Assembly (NCBI GenBank): GCA_949710005.1
Contig: OX453275.1
Coordinates: forward strand, 18,558,835 to 18,622,834
DNA from: Ricordea florida
Taxonomy: Eukaryota; Cnidaria; Anthozoa; Corallimorpharia; Ricordeidae
DNA length: 64,000 nt
Reading direction: 5' to 3'
Under the pieces are notes generated by a model. That model searched no databases. It was not told where the DNA came from and saw nothing but the letters and a program-made list of their open reading frames with translations. This document shows positions 22,241 through 33,386 of the stretch, in pieces. How positions within the stretch are numbered: position 1 is the first letter of the stretch; every line of letters starts with the position of its first letter. The translations under genes and the position numbers were made by a program.

Positions 22241-24100
22241 TTAATGTTGCAGTACAAGTCGCAAAGAACAGCCAGTTTTATGTTGGCCAACAACATAGCT
22301 AGCATTGCGATTGTGCACAACGTCTTAGTTTTCTTTCCATCCTAATTGCGTTGTTTTTTTGGCGTTTTAAAAAAACTTTATAACTCTTTACGTTTCTTTT
22401 CTGGTGATCCGCAAATAACAGTGTTTTGCGCTTTTCATTCAGGAAACCTTGTTTTAAGCCCAAGTACAACACTTATAACAGTTTGCAGTACAAGTCGTAA
22501 TGAACAGCCACTTTTTCACGGCACCACGACATATTGGTATTAAGTGTGTGCACAACGTTTTGCACCTCGCTCCATACGAATTACGTTAGTATTTGACTTT
22601 TGCAAAAATTCTATAAATCCTTATCTTTTTGTGCGGCTGATACGCAAATAAACGTGTTTTGCTCTTTTCATTCCGGAAACCTTGTTTTGAGCCCAGATTC
22701 GACAATACTTTTGTTTTGAGGCCAAATACAACACTTATAATATGTTGCAGTACAAGTCATAAAGAACAGCCACTTCTTTACTGCACCAGAACATAGTTAG
22801 TATTTGGTGTGTGCACAACTTCTTACACTTCCTTTTAAACGAAATACGTTATTTTTGACTTTTGCAAAAATTCTATTAATCCTTATTTTTGTTTGCGAGT
22901 GGTCCGCAAATAACAGTGTTTTGCTATTTTTATTCCGAGAACCGTGTTTTGAGCCCAACTTATAGTACCACACATTTATAATGTTGTAGTACAAGTCGCA
23001 AAGAACAACCAGTTTTATGTTGGCCAACAATATAGCTAGCATTTCGATTGTGCACAAGGTCTTAGTTTTCTTTCCATCCTAATTGCTTTCTTTTTTTGAT
23101 GTTTTAAAAAAACTTTATTACTCTTTACGTTTCTGTTCTGGAGATCCCCAAATAACAGTGTTTTGCGCTTTTCATTCAGGAAACCTTGTTTTAAGCCCAA
23201 ATACAACACTTATAACAGTTTGCAGTACAAGTCGTAAAGAACAGCCACTTTTTTACGGCACCACGACATATTGGTATTAAGTGTGTGCACAACGTTTTGC
23301 ACCTCCCTCCATACGAATTACGTTAGTATTTGACTTTTGCAAAAATTCTATAAATCCTTATCTTTTTGTGCGGCTGATACGCAAATAAACGTGTTTTGCT
23401 CTTTTCATTCCGGAAACCTTGTTTTGAGCCCAGATTCGACAATACTTTTGTCTTGAGGCCAAATACAACACTTATAATATGTTGCAGTACAAGTCGTAAA
23501 GAACAGCCACTTCTTTACTGCACCAGAACATAGTTAGTATTTGGTGTGTGCACAACTTCTTACACTTCCTTTTATACGAAATACGTTATTTATGACTTTT
23601 GCAAAAATTCTATAAGTCCTTATGTTTGTTAGCTGGTGGTCCGCAAACAAAAGTGTTTTAATATTTTTATTCCGAAAGCCGTGTTTTGAGCCCAACTTAT
23701 AGTACCACACATTTATAATGTTGCAGTACAAGACGCAAAGAACAGCCAGTTTTATGATTGCCAACAATATAGCTGGGATTTCGATTGTGCACAACGTCTT
23801 AGTTTTCTTTCCATCCTAATTGCGTTTTTCTTTGGGCGTTTTAAAAAAAAATTCTATAAATCTTTACGTTTGTGTGCGAGTGCTCTGCAATAATTATGTT
23901 TTGCGGGTTTTATTCAGAAACCCTTGTTTTAAGCCCACATACAACACTTATAACAGTTTGCAGTACAAGTCGTAAAGAAGAGCCACCTTTTTACTGCACC
24001 ACGACATATTGGTATTAAGTGTGTGCACAACTTCTTACACTTCCAAAAATTCTATAAATCCTTATGTTTTTGTGCGGCTGGTACGCAAATAAAAGTGTTG
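22241..24100. repeat. Satellite with 737-bp higher-order unit (three ~240-260-bp monomers)
   Basis: The word TTGCAGTACAAGTCG (or a one-base variant) recurs at about 22246, 22483, 22743, 22983, 23219, 23480, 23720 and 23957, giving spacings of 237-239, 260, 239, and so on. The pattern repeats every ~737 bp: three monomer types, A-B-C, about two and a half times. The array ends where BEL2's LTR begins. Confidence 0.85.
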
Positions 24101-24623
24101 TGCTAGCAGAACTTTCATACGGCTTTAATCCTTCGTGCAAATACGAGACATGATTAACAGCAACAGTTTACTACAGAAATTTGTATACACGCATAACTTG
24201 ATCCAAACGTAAATTAACGAACGATGTGATGATACAATGACGTGATGATAAAACGATAAGACCATAGAACGATGCGGTACAACGATGCGGTAACGAAAAC
24301 TAAGGAAATGAACAAAATATCCGAGCATTATATAAGAATCAGAACGCGATAACGAAATACAATCATGGTTAAGGAATGTCAATAAACGGAAACTTACATC
24401 TGTGTCCTTGTTACACCTTTCTGTCTTTAAAAACCGTATCGAGTCCGTAAAACCGTAAACCGTAAAACCGTAGAAAACCTGAAACTTTAACTGAACGTTC
24501 TGGTACAAAGAACTCACTATTATGAAAACAAGCGTGATCATCCTGGACCTACGACTAGGTCCAGACCACCGCAATGTCACGCAAATGCATACAAATAACG
24601 TTACGCACAATGCTGCGGTAACA
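24101..24623 (-). repeat. BEL2 3' LTR (putative)
   Basis: Starting on the minus strand at 24623 it reads TGTTACCGCAGC and ends about ...CTGCTAGCA at 24101, where satellite begins. A purine-rich GGAGCCGGGAA, a likely polypurine tract, lies just upstream on the minus strand. There is no second copy in the window, so the ends are inferred. Confidence 0.55.
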
Positions 24624-24639
24624 TTCCCGGCTCCTAAAC

Positions 24640-25613
24640 GTCCGAGAGGAGTTTACATATCCTTATCTCCTTCCTGCTCCTCCTTGGGTAGGATTAGAAC
24701 AAGCTTGTTTACGGGTCTTCTCAGGGTACTTTCTCTTCTCAGCGTTTTAACAATAACAGACCGGACAAGGCCTTGGGCATCTGGGTTCACCTGCAAAACA
24801 ATGGCCAACGACCAGGCATTACGCGGGGCATTGTCTTCTCGGATTTACACGATATCCCCTGCAACCAGACTTCGCTGCGGATGCTGCCATTTGTGTCGTT
24901 TCTGCATCGCAACCAGATACTCTCTTTTCCACCGAGACCAAAATAAATTTGCCAGGTACTGCACTCGTCGCCACTGGCGACGCATGTATACATCATTCTT
25001 CTGGAACTTTCCGGGTGGCAGCAATATCACAGTGGACTTGGACGTCAGGATATCGTTGGGAGTAAGTGGCTCTCAGATCATCAGGTTCTCCGGATACTGT
25101 TGTCAAGGGTCTTGAATTAATAATGGACTCAGTTTCACACATGAGTGTTCTAAATGACTCTTCATCCAAGCAGTGACCATACTCATCCATCAGGGCGGCA
25201 AGAATCTTCCATGTGGTCTTAATCTGTCGCTCCCAGACGCCGCCCATGTGGCTGGCGGCTGGCGGGTTGAAGATCCAGTCGATGTTTTCCTTCTGTAATT
25301 TGGCTTGAATGTCTTCATGGTCCATCTCTTTTATGGCTTGGAGCAATTCATTTCGTGCACCAACGAAATTCGTGCCGTTGTCACTTCTTATCACTCTAAC
25401 ACGACCGCGTCGTGCTATGAAGCGCCGAAGTGCTTGAATAAATGAACTTGACTCGAGAGAACTGGCGACTTCGATATGGACTGCTCGGCTTACTAAACAC
25501 GTGAACAGGGCGCCATACCTCTTCACTTCTTTGCGTCCTTCTTTAATCAGGAAAGGGCCAAAGTAGTCCACACCCGTGTAAGTGAATGGTGGTGCTACGA
25601 CGACAGAAGACAC
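24640..25613 (-). pseudogene. BEL2 integrase catalytic core and C-terminus, frameshifted
   Basis: The core has GVDYFGPFLI (first Asp), VIRSDNGTNFVGA (second Asp) and SHMGGVWERQIK (Glu). The frame breaks near 24990-25030. The family's C-terminal part (YLANLFWSRWKREYL, then EDNAPRNAW and GLVRSV) continues in other frames to about 24660. Confidence 0.8.
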
Positions 25614-26028
25614 ACTTCGATATTACATGGCGTACCACTGCATTAACCTTAATAATCCAATACTTCTCTCGTAGGCTTGCAATGACATGACTGCGCCCAG
25701 CATGACCCAACCGTTTATGAGCGTAACAAATAAGTAACGTTGTAACATGGCCTTTCTGTGGTAAAATTGCTGGGTGCTTCGTCTCATGTGGTAGGTCTGC
25801 ACGTCTGAGTCGACCTCCAACTCTGAGGATATCCTGGTCTAGGAAGGGATCAAGACGTCGGATGGGACTGTCATTCTTTATACCTCCTTTCTTCTGCTCT
25901 CGCAGCTTGTTTCTGACTGGATTCCTCTCGCTTTCTTTGAGAGCAAGGATTTCCTTTCCAAAGGCTGAAGACTGGACAAACTTCAGAATGGTCTTGTACG
26001 GTGAGAGGTGAGTGTAATTTTCCAGCAT
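25614..26028 (-). pseudogene. BEL2 integrase zinc-binding (HHCC) domain region
   Basis: HKRLGHAGRSHVIASLREKY supplies the two His and KCVFCRR the two Cys of the integrase N-terminal finger. It overlaps the preceding frame in a different register, which marks a frameshift around 25900-26030. Confidence 0.75.
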
Positions 26029-26452
26029 CTTTAGGTTTGGCTGCTTTGGTTGTTACAGGTGTTTTTTGGCTTGCAAGGCTTCTACCATTACTTGGAATTT
26101 CATCCTTGACATCGAACCGATCATTCCGTCGGCCTTGCAAGGTCTCCTTAACTCGCAGAAACACAGCTACGGCCTTTCTTAATCGATGCCAATCTGAAAA
26201 ATGTTCAATAAGCTTTCTTGTGGCGTTATCTGAAGTCTGATTTATTATGGCTGCGTTGCCTTTGACCGTCTTCCTTACTTCTGGGTCATCACTCGGGACT
26301 TGACCCAATGTGAATGGTTGTTGCGGCCACTCGCTCTCGGGTTTCCACAAGAATCCTGGACCTTCAAGCCAAAGCTGCCCTTCTAAAAGAGCAAGTTCAT
26401 TAAGGCCCCTGGAAGCATCATCTGCCGGATTGTCCTTAGTGTCAACATACCT
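25871..26452 (-). pseudogene. BEL2 A17/linker region between RNase H and integrase
   Basis: It has the family's DNPADDASRGL-like stretch (near 26420) and FLWKPESEWPQQ. A TAG at 26452-26454 stands where a Trp codon is expected (VNQ-stop-RYVDT), so a Trp codon was lost. The frame then shifts into the HHCC segment. Confidence 0.65.
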
Positions 26453-27478
26453 CTATTGATTGACATGGGAATGGTCACGTATGAGTTGTACTCGGTTCGC
26501 TACAAACACATGAAAACGCTGCTGTTCATTAGCGATATAACGCAACACAGTTCCGGAATCAGTATGATACATGAATTCCGGTTCACCATCGACCTCTCTC
26601 TTCAACAATTCTCCAATTCGAATGGATACGGTAGCAGCTGTCAGCTCAAGTCGTGGAATTGTGACCGCCTTGATCGGTGCAAGACGTGCCTTCCCCATCA
26701 AGAAGGTGCAGTGAATGCGATTGCTGTCGTCACACAATCGTAGGTAGGCAACGGTGCCATATCCCATAGAACTCGCGTCAGAGAAGACATGTACCTGCTG
26801 TGAAGTCACGGTTCCAAACTCTGGCGGCTTGACGCATCTGTTTACTTTGAACTGCTCCAGTAGAGGAAGCTCGCTAAGCCACCTGGCCCATCTACTTTGG
26901 TACTGATCAGGAATGGTGTCATCCCATCCAATCTCTTCGCGACAAAGTTCCTGAAGTATCTTCTTTGCTGGAAGTGTGAATGGTGCGGTAAAGCCCAGTG
27001 GGTCATAAATCGATGAGACAATAGACAATATGCCTCTTCTTGTTGGTGGCTTGTCATTGACAACTATGCGAAATTCAAAGACGTCAGATTCCACGCACCA
27101 TGGCACCCCGAGCGCCCGCTCAATAGGCAGACTGTCATGGCCCAGATCAAGGTCCCTAACCTCCTTAGAACGCTTCTCCATTGGAACAGATTCGAGGACA
27201 GCACGACTATTGCTTATAAACTTGGCCAAGTTAAAACCTCCATGCTCACATGCTTGACGCAGACCTTGAATTAGCTCAACAGCAGTTTGGTCATCCTCAA
27301 CTGAACGAAGGCAATCATCCACATAAAAATTTCGGCGTATTGTATCTGCCACAAGTGGACCACTTTCGGGTTCTGTGTCTCTAGCAGTCTCCTTTAGTGC
27401 AAAGTTGCAGCAGCTTGGGAAGGAGGCTGCCCCGAAGAGGTGCACTGTCATTTGATATTCCTGGATGGGTGCTTCCAA
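26453..27478 (-). pseudogene. BEL2 reverse transcriptase palm, RNase H
   Basis: FGAASFPSCCNFAL and NFYVDDCL carry the RT active-site YVDD. ISNSRAVLESVP and the long PLGFTAPFTLPAKKILQ follow, and then VFSDASSMGYGTVAYL begins the RNase H domain. Intact over about 340 codons. Confidence 0.85.
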
Positions 27479-27493
27479 ATTACCATCGGGCCA

Positions 27494-28132
27494 TCACAGA
27501 AACCGGTGGAAGTCACGCTGCTCATCGGGCACTCGTACTTGATAAAACATGGCCTCTACGTCTGCCATGAATGCTACACGATCCTGACGGAAGCGAGTGA
27601 GCACCCCGACGAGGGAATTGGCGAGGTCTGGACCTGACATCAGTTGGTCATTCAGGGAAGTACCATCGTATCTAGCACTGCAATCAAAGACAACGCGTAT
27701 TTTCTGAGGCTTCTTTGGATGATAGACCCCGTGGTGTGGTAGATACCAAACTTTTCCGGGGCTGGCTTCGAGACGGTCATCTGGCACCCGTTGTGCATAA
27801 CCCTTTGCTACCATTTCATACACGAAGGTGACATAGTGATTTCTGTAGCTCTCATCACGCAACATCTTCTTTCTCTGCCAATTTCCTCGTTTTAGTGCCT
27901 GATCTCGGTTGTTTGGCATAGTTACCAGGGGTTCTTTGAACGACAATGGTATTACATAATGACCGTCGCGATGGTAGATGTTTTCCTTTATCTTACTGAT
28001 GAACTTCTTGTCTTCTTGAGAGTAGCTGTATTCGTCGGGACCAGACTTTCGGTCATTGAAATCTAGCTCGAACATTTGCTGTATTGCTTGGGGTGATACC
28101 ACTTCCTGAACTGACTCTAATTCTCGAACCAT
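27494..28132 (-). pseudogene. BEL2 reverse transcriptase fingers
   Basis: It has VWYLPHHGVYHPKKPQKIRV and VVFDCSARYDGTSLNDQL, then AFMADVEAMFYQV with the first catalytic Asp. It ends FHRFL followed by TGA where the family has Trp. The next frame resumes at once with WPDG, so a single nonsense change splits the RT. Confidence 0.85.
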
Positions 28133-28633
28133 GATCCTGTGACAAGTGACGTCGATAAAACTTGAAATGCCCTTTACATATCAGAGTCCAGCCGTGACGC
28201 AATCGCATTGCGTAAGGTCCTTTGTCACCGCCTGGCACCACCTCTAGAGGTTCCATAGCTGCAGGGCAATCACTCCCAATCAACAGACCAACTTCTAAGT
28301 TTGTTCTAAACTTAGGCATCCTTTCAGCAACACTGTGAAGATACTTCCACCGCTGTACTGCTTCGGGGGTAGGGATCTGCTGTTCACTTACTGGTATCTC
28401 CATCCTTGTGTAAGATCGCGGTATCTCAATTGGATTCTTATCCTCCATATCAGTCACAACCAGATAACTGACAATAGCAGTAGTTACTTGGCTTTGGCCA
28501 TGTATAGTGTGAGCTGCAAGTCTGTTCTTTTGCCATTCACACCCATCTTCTCTCTAAGGCTCTCTGTTAGGAAACAGCCACTGCTGCTATTATCGAAGAA
28601 AGCATAAGTAATGACGGTGTCAGTATTGCCTTT
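28053..28633 (-). pseudogene. BEL2 aspartic protease region
   Basis: The catalytic segment AFFDNSSSGCFL lies at about 28580-28620. After a stop near 28487 the frame changes, and the conserved VGLLIGSDCPAAMEP and LRHGWTLICKG follow (28053-28457). Confidence 0.7.
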
Positions 28634-30116
28634 CTATTTTACCCGTACTGGTAGGATGGCGTGTAGCACAACTGATTTCACAGGTCTAGTGGTATTACAG
28701 GAGGTAACTTGAAGGTTAATACAGGCGTTGCCTACTGCCTTGTCGTCCTCTTGCTTAACAGAGTTACTTTTAGCCTTTGGCGGCAGTTGGAAACCATCAA
28801 TGTGGAAGGCAGAGGGATGCAATCCTCCACAATATTTGCACTTTCGCCTGTTCAAGCAATTCTTTGAGAGGTGGTTCATTCCGTAACACCCAAAACACAT
28901 GTTCTTTTCTCTCAGGTAGGCTCTTTTAAGTTCAGGTGTCTTCTTGGCGAACAGCTCACATTCATCCAGATCATGGGCATGACTGCAAAAATAGCATGAA
29001 GGTATATCATGGCTACGTGAAGACCCGGCCCCATTTGAGGCTAGGGGCTTGACGGCTCCAAAGGGTGTTGTTGCAAAGCTGTTTTCCTTATGTTTCCATG
29101 GATAACCTGGCTTCTTTGGTGGTCCTTTCCCTTTATTGGGTGGTTCCCTTTCTTTAGGTTTAACATCTCCCCTACTCTTGTTTAAGGCCTCCTTGCCGAA
29201 CACTGGGTCATTGGCAGACTCCGATGCATACTCCACGAAATCAACGAGGTCTGCAAAACATGCCATACTATCTTCCCTTCGCTTCTTCTTTAACACCTGA
29301 TCTCTCCATTTAGCTTGTAAGTTGGCAGGGAGCTTGGGGACTACTGACTGCATGTTTGGTGCATGATCGAGTACGCGCATGTATGAAATACTCTCCATAG
29401 CAATCTTACATTTTGTCAAGAATATTGACAGCCTCTTCAAGCGTTGGCTGTCATCATACTTTATAGGAGCCCAGTGAAGGATTTTGTTGAGGTAAGCAGT
29501 AGAGATCTTGTAGGGGTCTGCATACTCTTTCTGAAGCAGCCGTCTGGCTTCCATATAACCTGCATCAGGGTCCATATGTAGGCATCCTTCAATAAGGTCT
29601 GCAGATTCTCCCTCAAGATGCTCATTTAGATAATACAGGAGATCAGAACTGGAGGTCGCTTTAGTGTGAATACGTGTATCAAAGGTCATAAGAAACGTTT
29701 TGTACTCAATTGGGTCACCTGAGAACTTTGTTATGGTTGGTTGAGGCAATGTCATAGCAGCAGTTAGCTGTTGGTGGGTCGCGATGATTGTCTCATTTCG
29801 TTTCTGTTGTAACTTAATTACATTCTGGAAGGCACGTTCCACCAGTTGAGGTGATTGAGCTTCATAAACTCCATTTATTTCCTTCGAAGTTTCCAGATGA
29901 TTGGCATTGAATGGTGTCGACGAAGTTCCACGTACAAACGTGCGAGGAATGAATTCTGCAGCATTAGGATTTGTAGGAAGACTACTGGAAACTGTAGTTT
30001 TAGCAGGCCTTGCCTGAATCTCTGCAGAGGTGGAGGGTACAAATTGGTTGCAACTTAAAATGACATTAGTTCGTCTAGTTTGATCGTCCGGGTGAGGGTA
30101 GTTCTGAAAAGAACTG
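28634..30116 (-). pseudogene. BEL2 gag, C-terminal two thirds with zinc knuckles
   Basis: DUF1759-like ITKFSGDPIEYKTFLMTF, LYYLNEHLEGESADLI and LLQKEYADPYKI are followed by three Cys/His knuckles (CYFCSHAHDLDEC, CFGCYGMNHLSKNC, CKYCGGLHPSAFH). The open frame extends to 30169, but its first ~18 codons come from the inverted repeat of the Penelope insertion, so no native start is present here. Confidence 0.85.
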
Positions 30117-30259
30117 TTGTTGGTGACTGACGTTTCGACAACCTGAGCGGAAGTCATCTTCAGAGTCAAGTGAATAATGTTTGTCAGACGATGATGTTAT
30201 AAGTCTAGTCTGTTAAACGTGATTGGTCAGTTTAGCCATGATGGTATTGGCTGAAAGAC
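30117..30259 (+). repeat. Penelope-like element inverted repeat, left arm
   Basis: It starts TTGTTGGTGACTGACGTTTC and ends GGCTGAAAGAC. Its reverse complement lies at 31651-31793. Confidence 0.85.
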
Positions 30260-30354
30260 TCGTGTATAAAGTTTGTTACCAGTCATTGGTCGGTTTCGAT
30301 CCGTCTATTGTTTGTCAAATAGGTCGGTGTTTGGTCCGTCTATAGTTAGTCAAA

Positions 30355-30849
30355 TTATGTCGGTTTGTTAGAAGTCCGTTTGTCGGTTTTGTTTTCGTCA
30401 TGGATAAGTCGTTTGTAAGGCGCCGGTAGTTGTTGACATCTGTTAAGAGGTGTTCGTTCCAAGTTGGTGTACCAGCTTTCCAGAGTCAGTCGTTGAAAAT
30501 AGTTTGTACTGTAGGTTAAGCAATGGGCAGAATCCCAGTCAATGTTGTGGTTTGTCAGTTGATGATGTACAGCAATATGATTGTTGGTATCACCATTTCT
30601 TGTGGCTCGTTTGTGTTCAGTCAGTCTCGTGTTAAGGTTTCTGCCAGTCTCACCAATGTAAGAAGCCTGGCAGTCGGAGCATTTGATCTTGTAAACTGCT
30701 CCCTGTCTGTTGTTAGGTTCGACCTTGTCTTTTACCTTGGTCAGTAAATGTCGTAAGGTGATTGTAGGTTTGTGGGCTACACGGATGCTGTAGGGCTGTA
30801 GGATCTGTGAGATGATTTCAGAAGTGCCCTTAATGTAAGGTATAGTCAC
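30355..30849 (-). CDS. GIY-YIG endonuclease domain of Penelope-like element
   Basis: GAVYKIKCSDCQASYIGETG carries the GIY-YIG-like pair with the CxxC insertion of this family. RNLNTRLTEHK (the conserved Arg) and the His of NHIAVH follow. Endonucleases of this type nick the target for Penelope insertion. In an intact element it would be fused to the C-terminus of the RT. Here stops lie between them (30850-30960). Confidence 0.8.
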   Translation of the reverse strand: MTIPYIKGTSEIISQILQPYSIRVAHKPTITLRHLLTKVKDKVEPNNRQGAVYKIKCSDCQASYIGETGRNLNTRLTEHKRATRNGDTNNHIAVHHQLTNHNIDWDSAHCLTYSTNYFQRLTLESWYTNLERTPLNRCQQLPAPYKRLIHDENKTDKRTSNKPT

Positions 30850-30960
30850 TGTAGTAACCGGTGTCGGGTTCCTGTTCGTTGCGTCAGTTTCAGTAGGTCG
30901 GTAAATGTTTCGTCTAACAAAGTCAGCGTTGTAATTGTTTTTGTGAAAGACACGTTCTAG

Positions 30961-31599
30961 CTAACTGTTTTCGTCACGTAAGCTGTCCGCTGTGTCACAA
31001 ACTAGTTGCGCTCGTCTCGTCAAAGTCTTTATAGTCGTGGCTTTGTGTGAAGTCGGGTTGTAGGATGATTGGTCAAGTAATCTGTCGGTATGTGTCGGTT
31101 TTCTGTATACTCTCGTTCGCAGTTCGTTGTTGTCGCGGCTTACCAAACAGTCTAGAAAAGGAAGTTTTCCATTTTCTTCGATCTCTTTAGTAAACTGGAT
31201 GTCGGCGTTCTGTTCGTTAAGGTGGTCGTGAAAACCGTCAATTTCGTCTTTGTGAACGGCGGTAAAGGTGTCGTCAACGTAGCGAAACCAAAGCGGTATC
31301 GTCTGTCGGTAAGTTGCAAGGGCGCGTTCCTCCACGTGTTGCATCACAATTTCCGCGACAACAACAGAAACAGGCGACCCCATGGCTGTTCCATGTAACT
31401 GTTTGTAGTGTTTACCGTTGTACTGAAAGTACGTCGACGTAAGGCAAAGGTTCAGTAAGTCCATGATGTCTTCTGTCGGTAACGGAAGTTTAACTGTAGA
31501 TTGCTGTATAGCTGTCTCGGTACACTGTAATGCTAGTTGAAGTGGAATACTGGTGAACCGTGACTTCACATCAAAAGACAAAAATGTTGGTATCACCAT
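30961..31599 (-). pseudogene. Penelope-like reverse transcriptase, 5' truncated
   Basis: FLSFDVKSRFTSIPL (motif A), GTAMGSPVSVVVAEI (motif B) and WFRYVDDTFTAV (motif C, YVDD) are followed by KLPFLDCLVS. The fingers upstream of motif A are missing. The first five codons come from the 66-bp duplicated endonuclease piece. Confidence 0.85.
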
Positions 31600-31650
31600 T
31601 TCTTGTGGCTCGTTTGTGTTCAGTCAGTCTCGTGTTAAGGTTTCTGCCAG

Positions 31651-31793
31651 GTCTTTCAGCCAATACCATCATGGCTAAACTGACCAATCACGTTTAACAG
31701 ACTAGACTTATAACATCATCGTCTGACAAACATTATTCACTTGACTCTGAAGATGACTTCCGCTCAGGTTGTCGAAACGTCAGTCACCAACAA
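31651..31793 (-). repeat. Penelope-like element inverted repeat, right arm
   Basis: Reverse complement of 30117-30259. It abuts a 66-bp duplicated piece of the endonuclease region (31585-31650, second copy 30582-30647). Confidence 0.85.
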
Positions 31794-32067
31794 TGACATT
31801 GTTGGGTGATGGTGCTGCTGTGGACTTCCAGACAATGGGTGTAAAGGAGACAGCGGCGGATGGTGGATCTGAGTCAAGTGGAGGCAAAGGAGCCTCATTC
31901 TCCTTATCAATTTCACTTAACACCTTCTCCCCTGCTTCGGCCCTTACTATTTCCAGCTCAAGTCCCAAATCTTCTTCTGCAGCCCGGATGGCCTGCTTTT
32001 TCTTCAGCATTGATCTTTCAGCCTTTAGCTCTGCTAAGCGGACTCTCTCCTTATCTCTTGCAGACAA
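31794..32067 (-). pseudogene. BEL2 gag N-terminal coiled-coil fragment
   Basis: Starting at MSARDKERVRLAELKAERSM it is a charged heptad-rich segment, typical of the BEL gag N-terminus. It is cut by the Penelope-like element at 31793. The rest of gag resumes at 30116. Confidence 0.65.
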
Positions 32068-32545
32068 CCTGGAACTTGCATTGGATGATCTTAGTGATCC
32101 CTTGCTACTGGCTTAATCTAACTGATCACTCATGCGTCCCTCGGCTTGTGATACCCAAGCGTGCAGTGGTTGCAAATATGTCATCATATCCTTGACCTTT
32201 TCCTCATGATGGGCATGCTCTCGCTCCTTGTCTTCATCTCTGGTTAGATCTTCATAGTAAGCACTAAATACTCAATAAGATCGTTCAATCTGGCGATCTC
32301 ATTATTCACGAGGTGTAAATTATTTATTCCTCGCGAAGCGAGGTTACTAATCGTGTCGCTTTCGGTCAGACCACGTGGCTCGCAAGCCCGAGTAAATCGA
32401 GCCGAGAGTTTTTATATATGTATATATATTTTAAAGGTGTCCGTTCGCAGGCGTGGTTACCAGGCCGCAGTAGCGCATTTGACAAATTGCCGAATTTCCG
32501 CCATTGCGTATTCGGTGATGCCTTTTTGAAAATAATGTAAATTTT

Positions 32546-32857
32546 GTGGAAACCGATGTCACTCGTCCTGGAAGTACATCCCAGCAAGAAGATCTCCGAG
32601 ATATACAAGAAAAAGCAGCAAGACATCGTAGTCGAGTAAGTTCGAATACCGTGAAAATCAACACAAGGAAAGCACGACTCAAAGCACAGCCGACGGTAGG
32701 GACAATAACAACAGACATCCCAGCAAAGACAACAACTGCTCGCCCCAAAAAAGGCAAACGAAACAGCAGGGAAAAGGACCAGGAATTCAACCAAGTTAAT
32801 TTTGAAATTGAATGTGTTGTTGATAGAAGTACAGGACATGAGCGAACGATTACATAA
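32546..32857 (+). CDS. Hypothetical basic ORF, 103 codons
   Basis: The product is rich in Lys, Arg, Thr and Gln (STSQQEDLRDIQEKAARHRS, later TTARPKKGKRN). No domain is recognised. It could be the N-terminal part of a retroelement gag. Low confidence that it is a gene. Confidence 0.2.
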   Translation: METDVTRPGSTSQQEDLRDIQEKAARHRSRVSSNTVKINTRKARLKAQPTVGTITTDIPAKTTTARPKKGKRNSREKDQEFNQVNFEIECVVDRSTGHERTIT

Positions 32858-33004
32858 CGAACTACAAATACGACTCCCGCAAAACCTCGCGAAGCTAGTT
32901 TTTAAAGAACTCATGATGGTTTTTCCCATGAGGGATAGAACCCCAATTTATGTAACAATTTACTTATTATCATTATCACTTTTTTTACTTTCTCAGTTCT
33001 CGTA

Positions 33005-33080
33005 ATTATTATCATGAATATTATTGTATTATTACCATTATTATTATTATTGCTGGTATTGATATTATTATCATTATTTT
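33005..33080. repeat. ATT/ATC microsatellite
   Basis: Imperfect TTATTATTATCATTATTATT-like run just left of Polinton A. Confidence 0.7.
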
Positions 33081-33170
33081 TTTATATTTAACATAACATA
33101 CTGTTATGGGGTGGGGGTGTATGCCCTAATCTGGGTAAAGGTATTGTTCCTCTACTACTACAAGCAATAC

Positions 33171-33386
33171 AGTTTTCTTCTGAATAGGGATAGAGAGGGG
33201 TAAAACTACGGCACTGGGACACAGGAATTTGTCTAGGCAATTTTCTGATTAAGTTTTAAAACTAGTCTTAAAATTGAACCAGAGATTTATCAGAGATTTA
33301 TACAGCAATATTTCTAGGACACAGGTATTAATAATTATTATAAAAAAAAATGATTTAAAGATAAGAAATAATTTACAAAAATTGAA
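33171..33386 (+). repeat. Probable left terminal inverted repeat of Polinton A (partner outside window)
   Basis: CAGAGATTTATCAGAGATTT at 33281-33300 repeats the word seen three times in B's terminal repeats, and the polymerase start follows at a similar distance. Polintons usually begin with AG, and AGTTTTC at 33171 is one candidate start. Confidence 0.35.
33354..33362 (+). promoter_or_regulatory. TTTAAAGAT motif ahead of PolB of Polinton A
   Basis: It lies 24 bp before the ATG at 33387. The same 9-mer, or a one- or two-base variant, precedes most other genes of both Polintons. Confidence 0.5.

Larger units (their letters stand above)
30117..31793 (-). mobile_element. Penelope-like element with 143-bp inverted repeats, inserted in BEL2 gag
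   Basis: A Penelope-type RT and a GIY-YIG endonuclease lie on the minus strand between inverted repeats (30117-30259 and 31651-31793) that match base for base as far as I can read. The element interrupts BEL2 gag, whose coding resumes on both sides. Inverted terminal structures and 5' truncation are typical of the family. Confidence 0.8.
24101..32100 (-). mobile_element. BEL/Pao LTR retrotransposon BEL2, decayed, 5' LTR not seen
   Basis: Reading leftward: gag N-terminus, (Penelope insertion), gag with three zinc knuckles, protease, RT with YVDD, RNase H, A17, HHCC and DDE integrase, then an LTR. Several stops (two of them Trp codons turned into stops) and frameshifts mark it as inactive. The right-hand LTR was not found before Polinton A, so the 5' end is missing or lies unrecognised around 32100-33170. 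Confidence 0.8.
32101..33170. other. Transition region between BEL2 and Polinton A
   Basis: Mixed sequence with no clear gene. 32423-32432 is a TA-rich stretch and 33005-33080 is an ATT-type microsatellite. BEL2's missing 5' LTR could lie here but I found no copy of the 24101-24623 sequence. Confidence 0.35.

Noticed and set aside
28634-30169. BEL2 gag starting at Met 30169
   Set aside because: The first codons come from the Penelope inverted repeat. The native gag N-terminus lies at 31794-32067.
32301-32345. GC-rich hairpin CCTCGCGAAGCGAGG as a member of the Polinton module family
   Set aside because: It resembles the modules but lies outside the Polintons, is a single simple hairpin and shares no longer sequence with them. 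A chance palindrome is possible.
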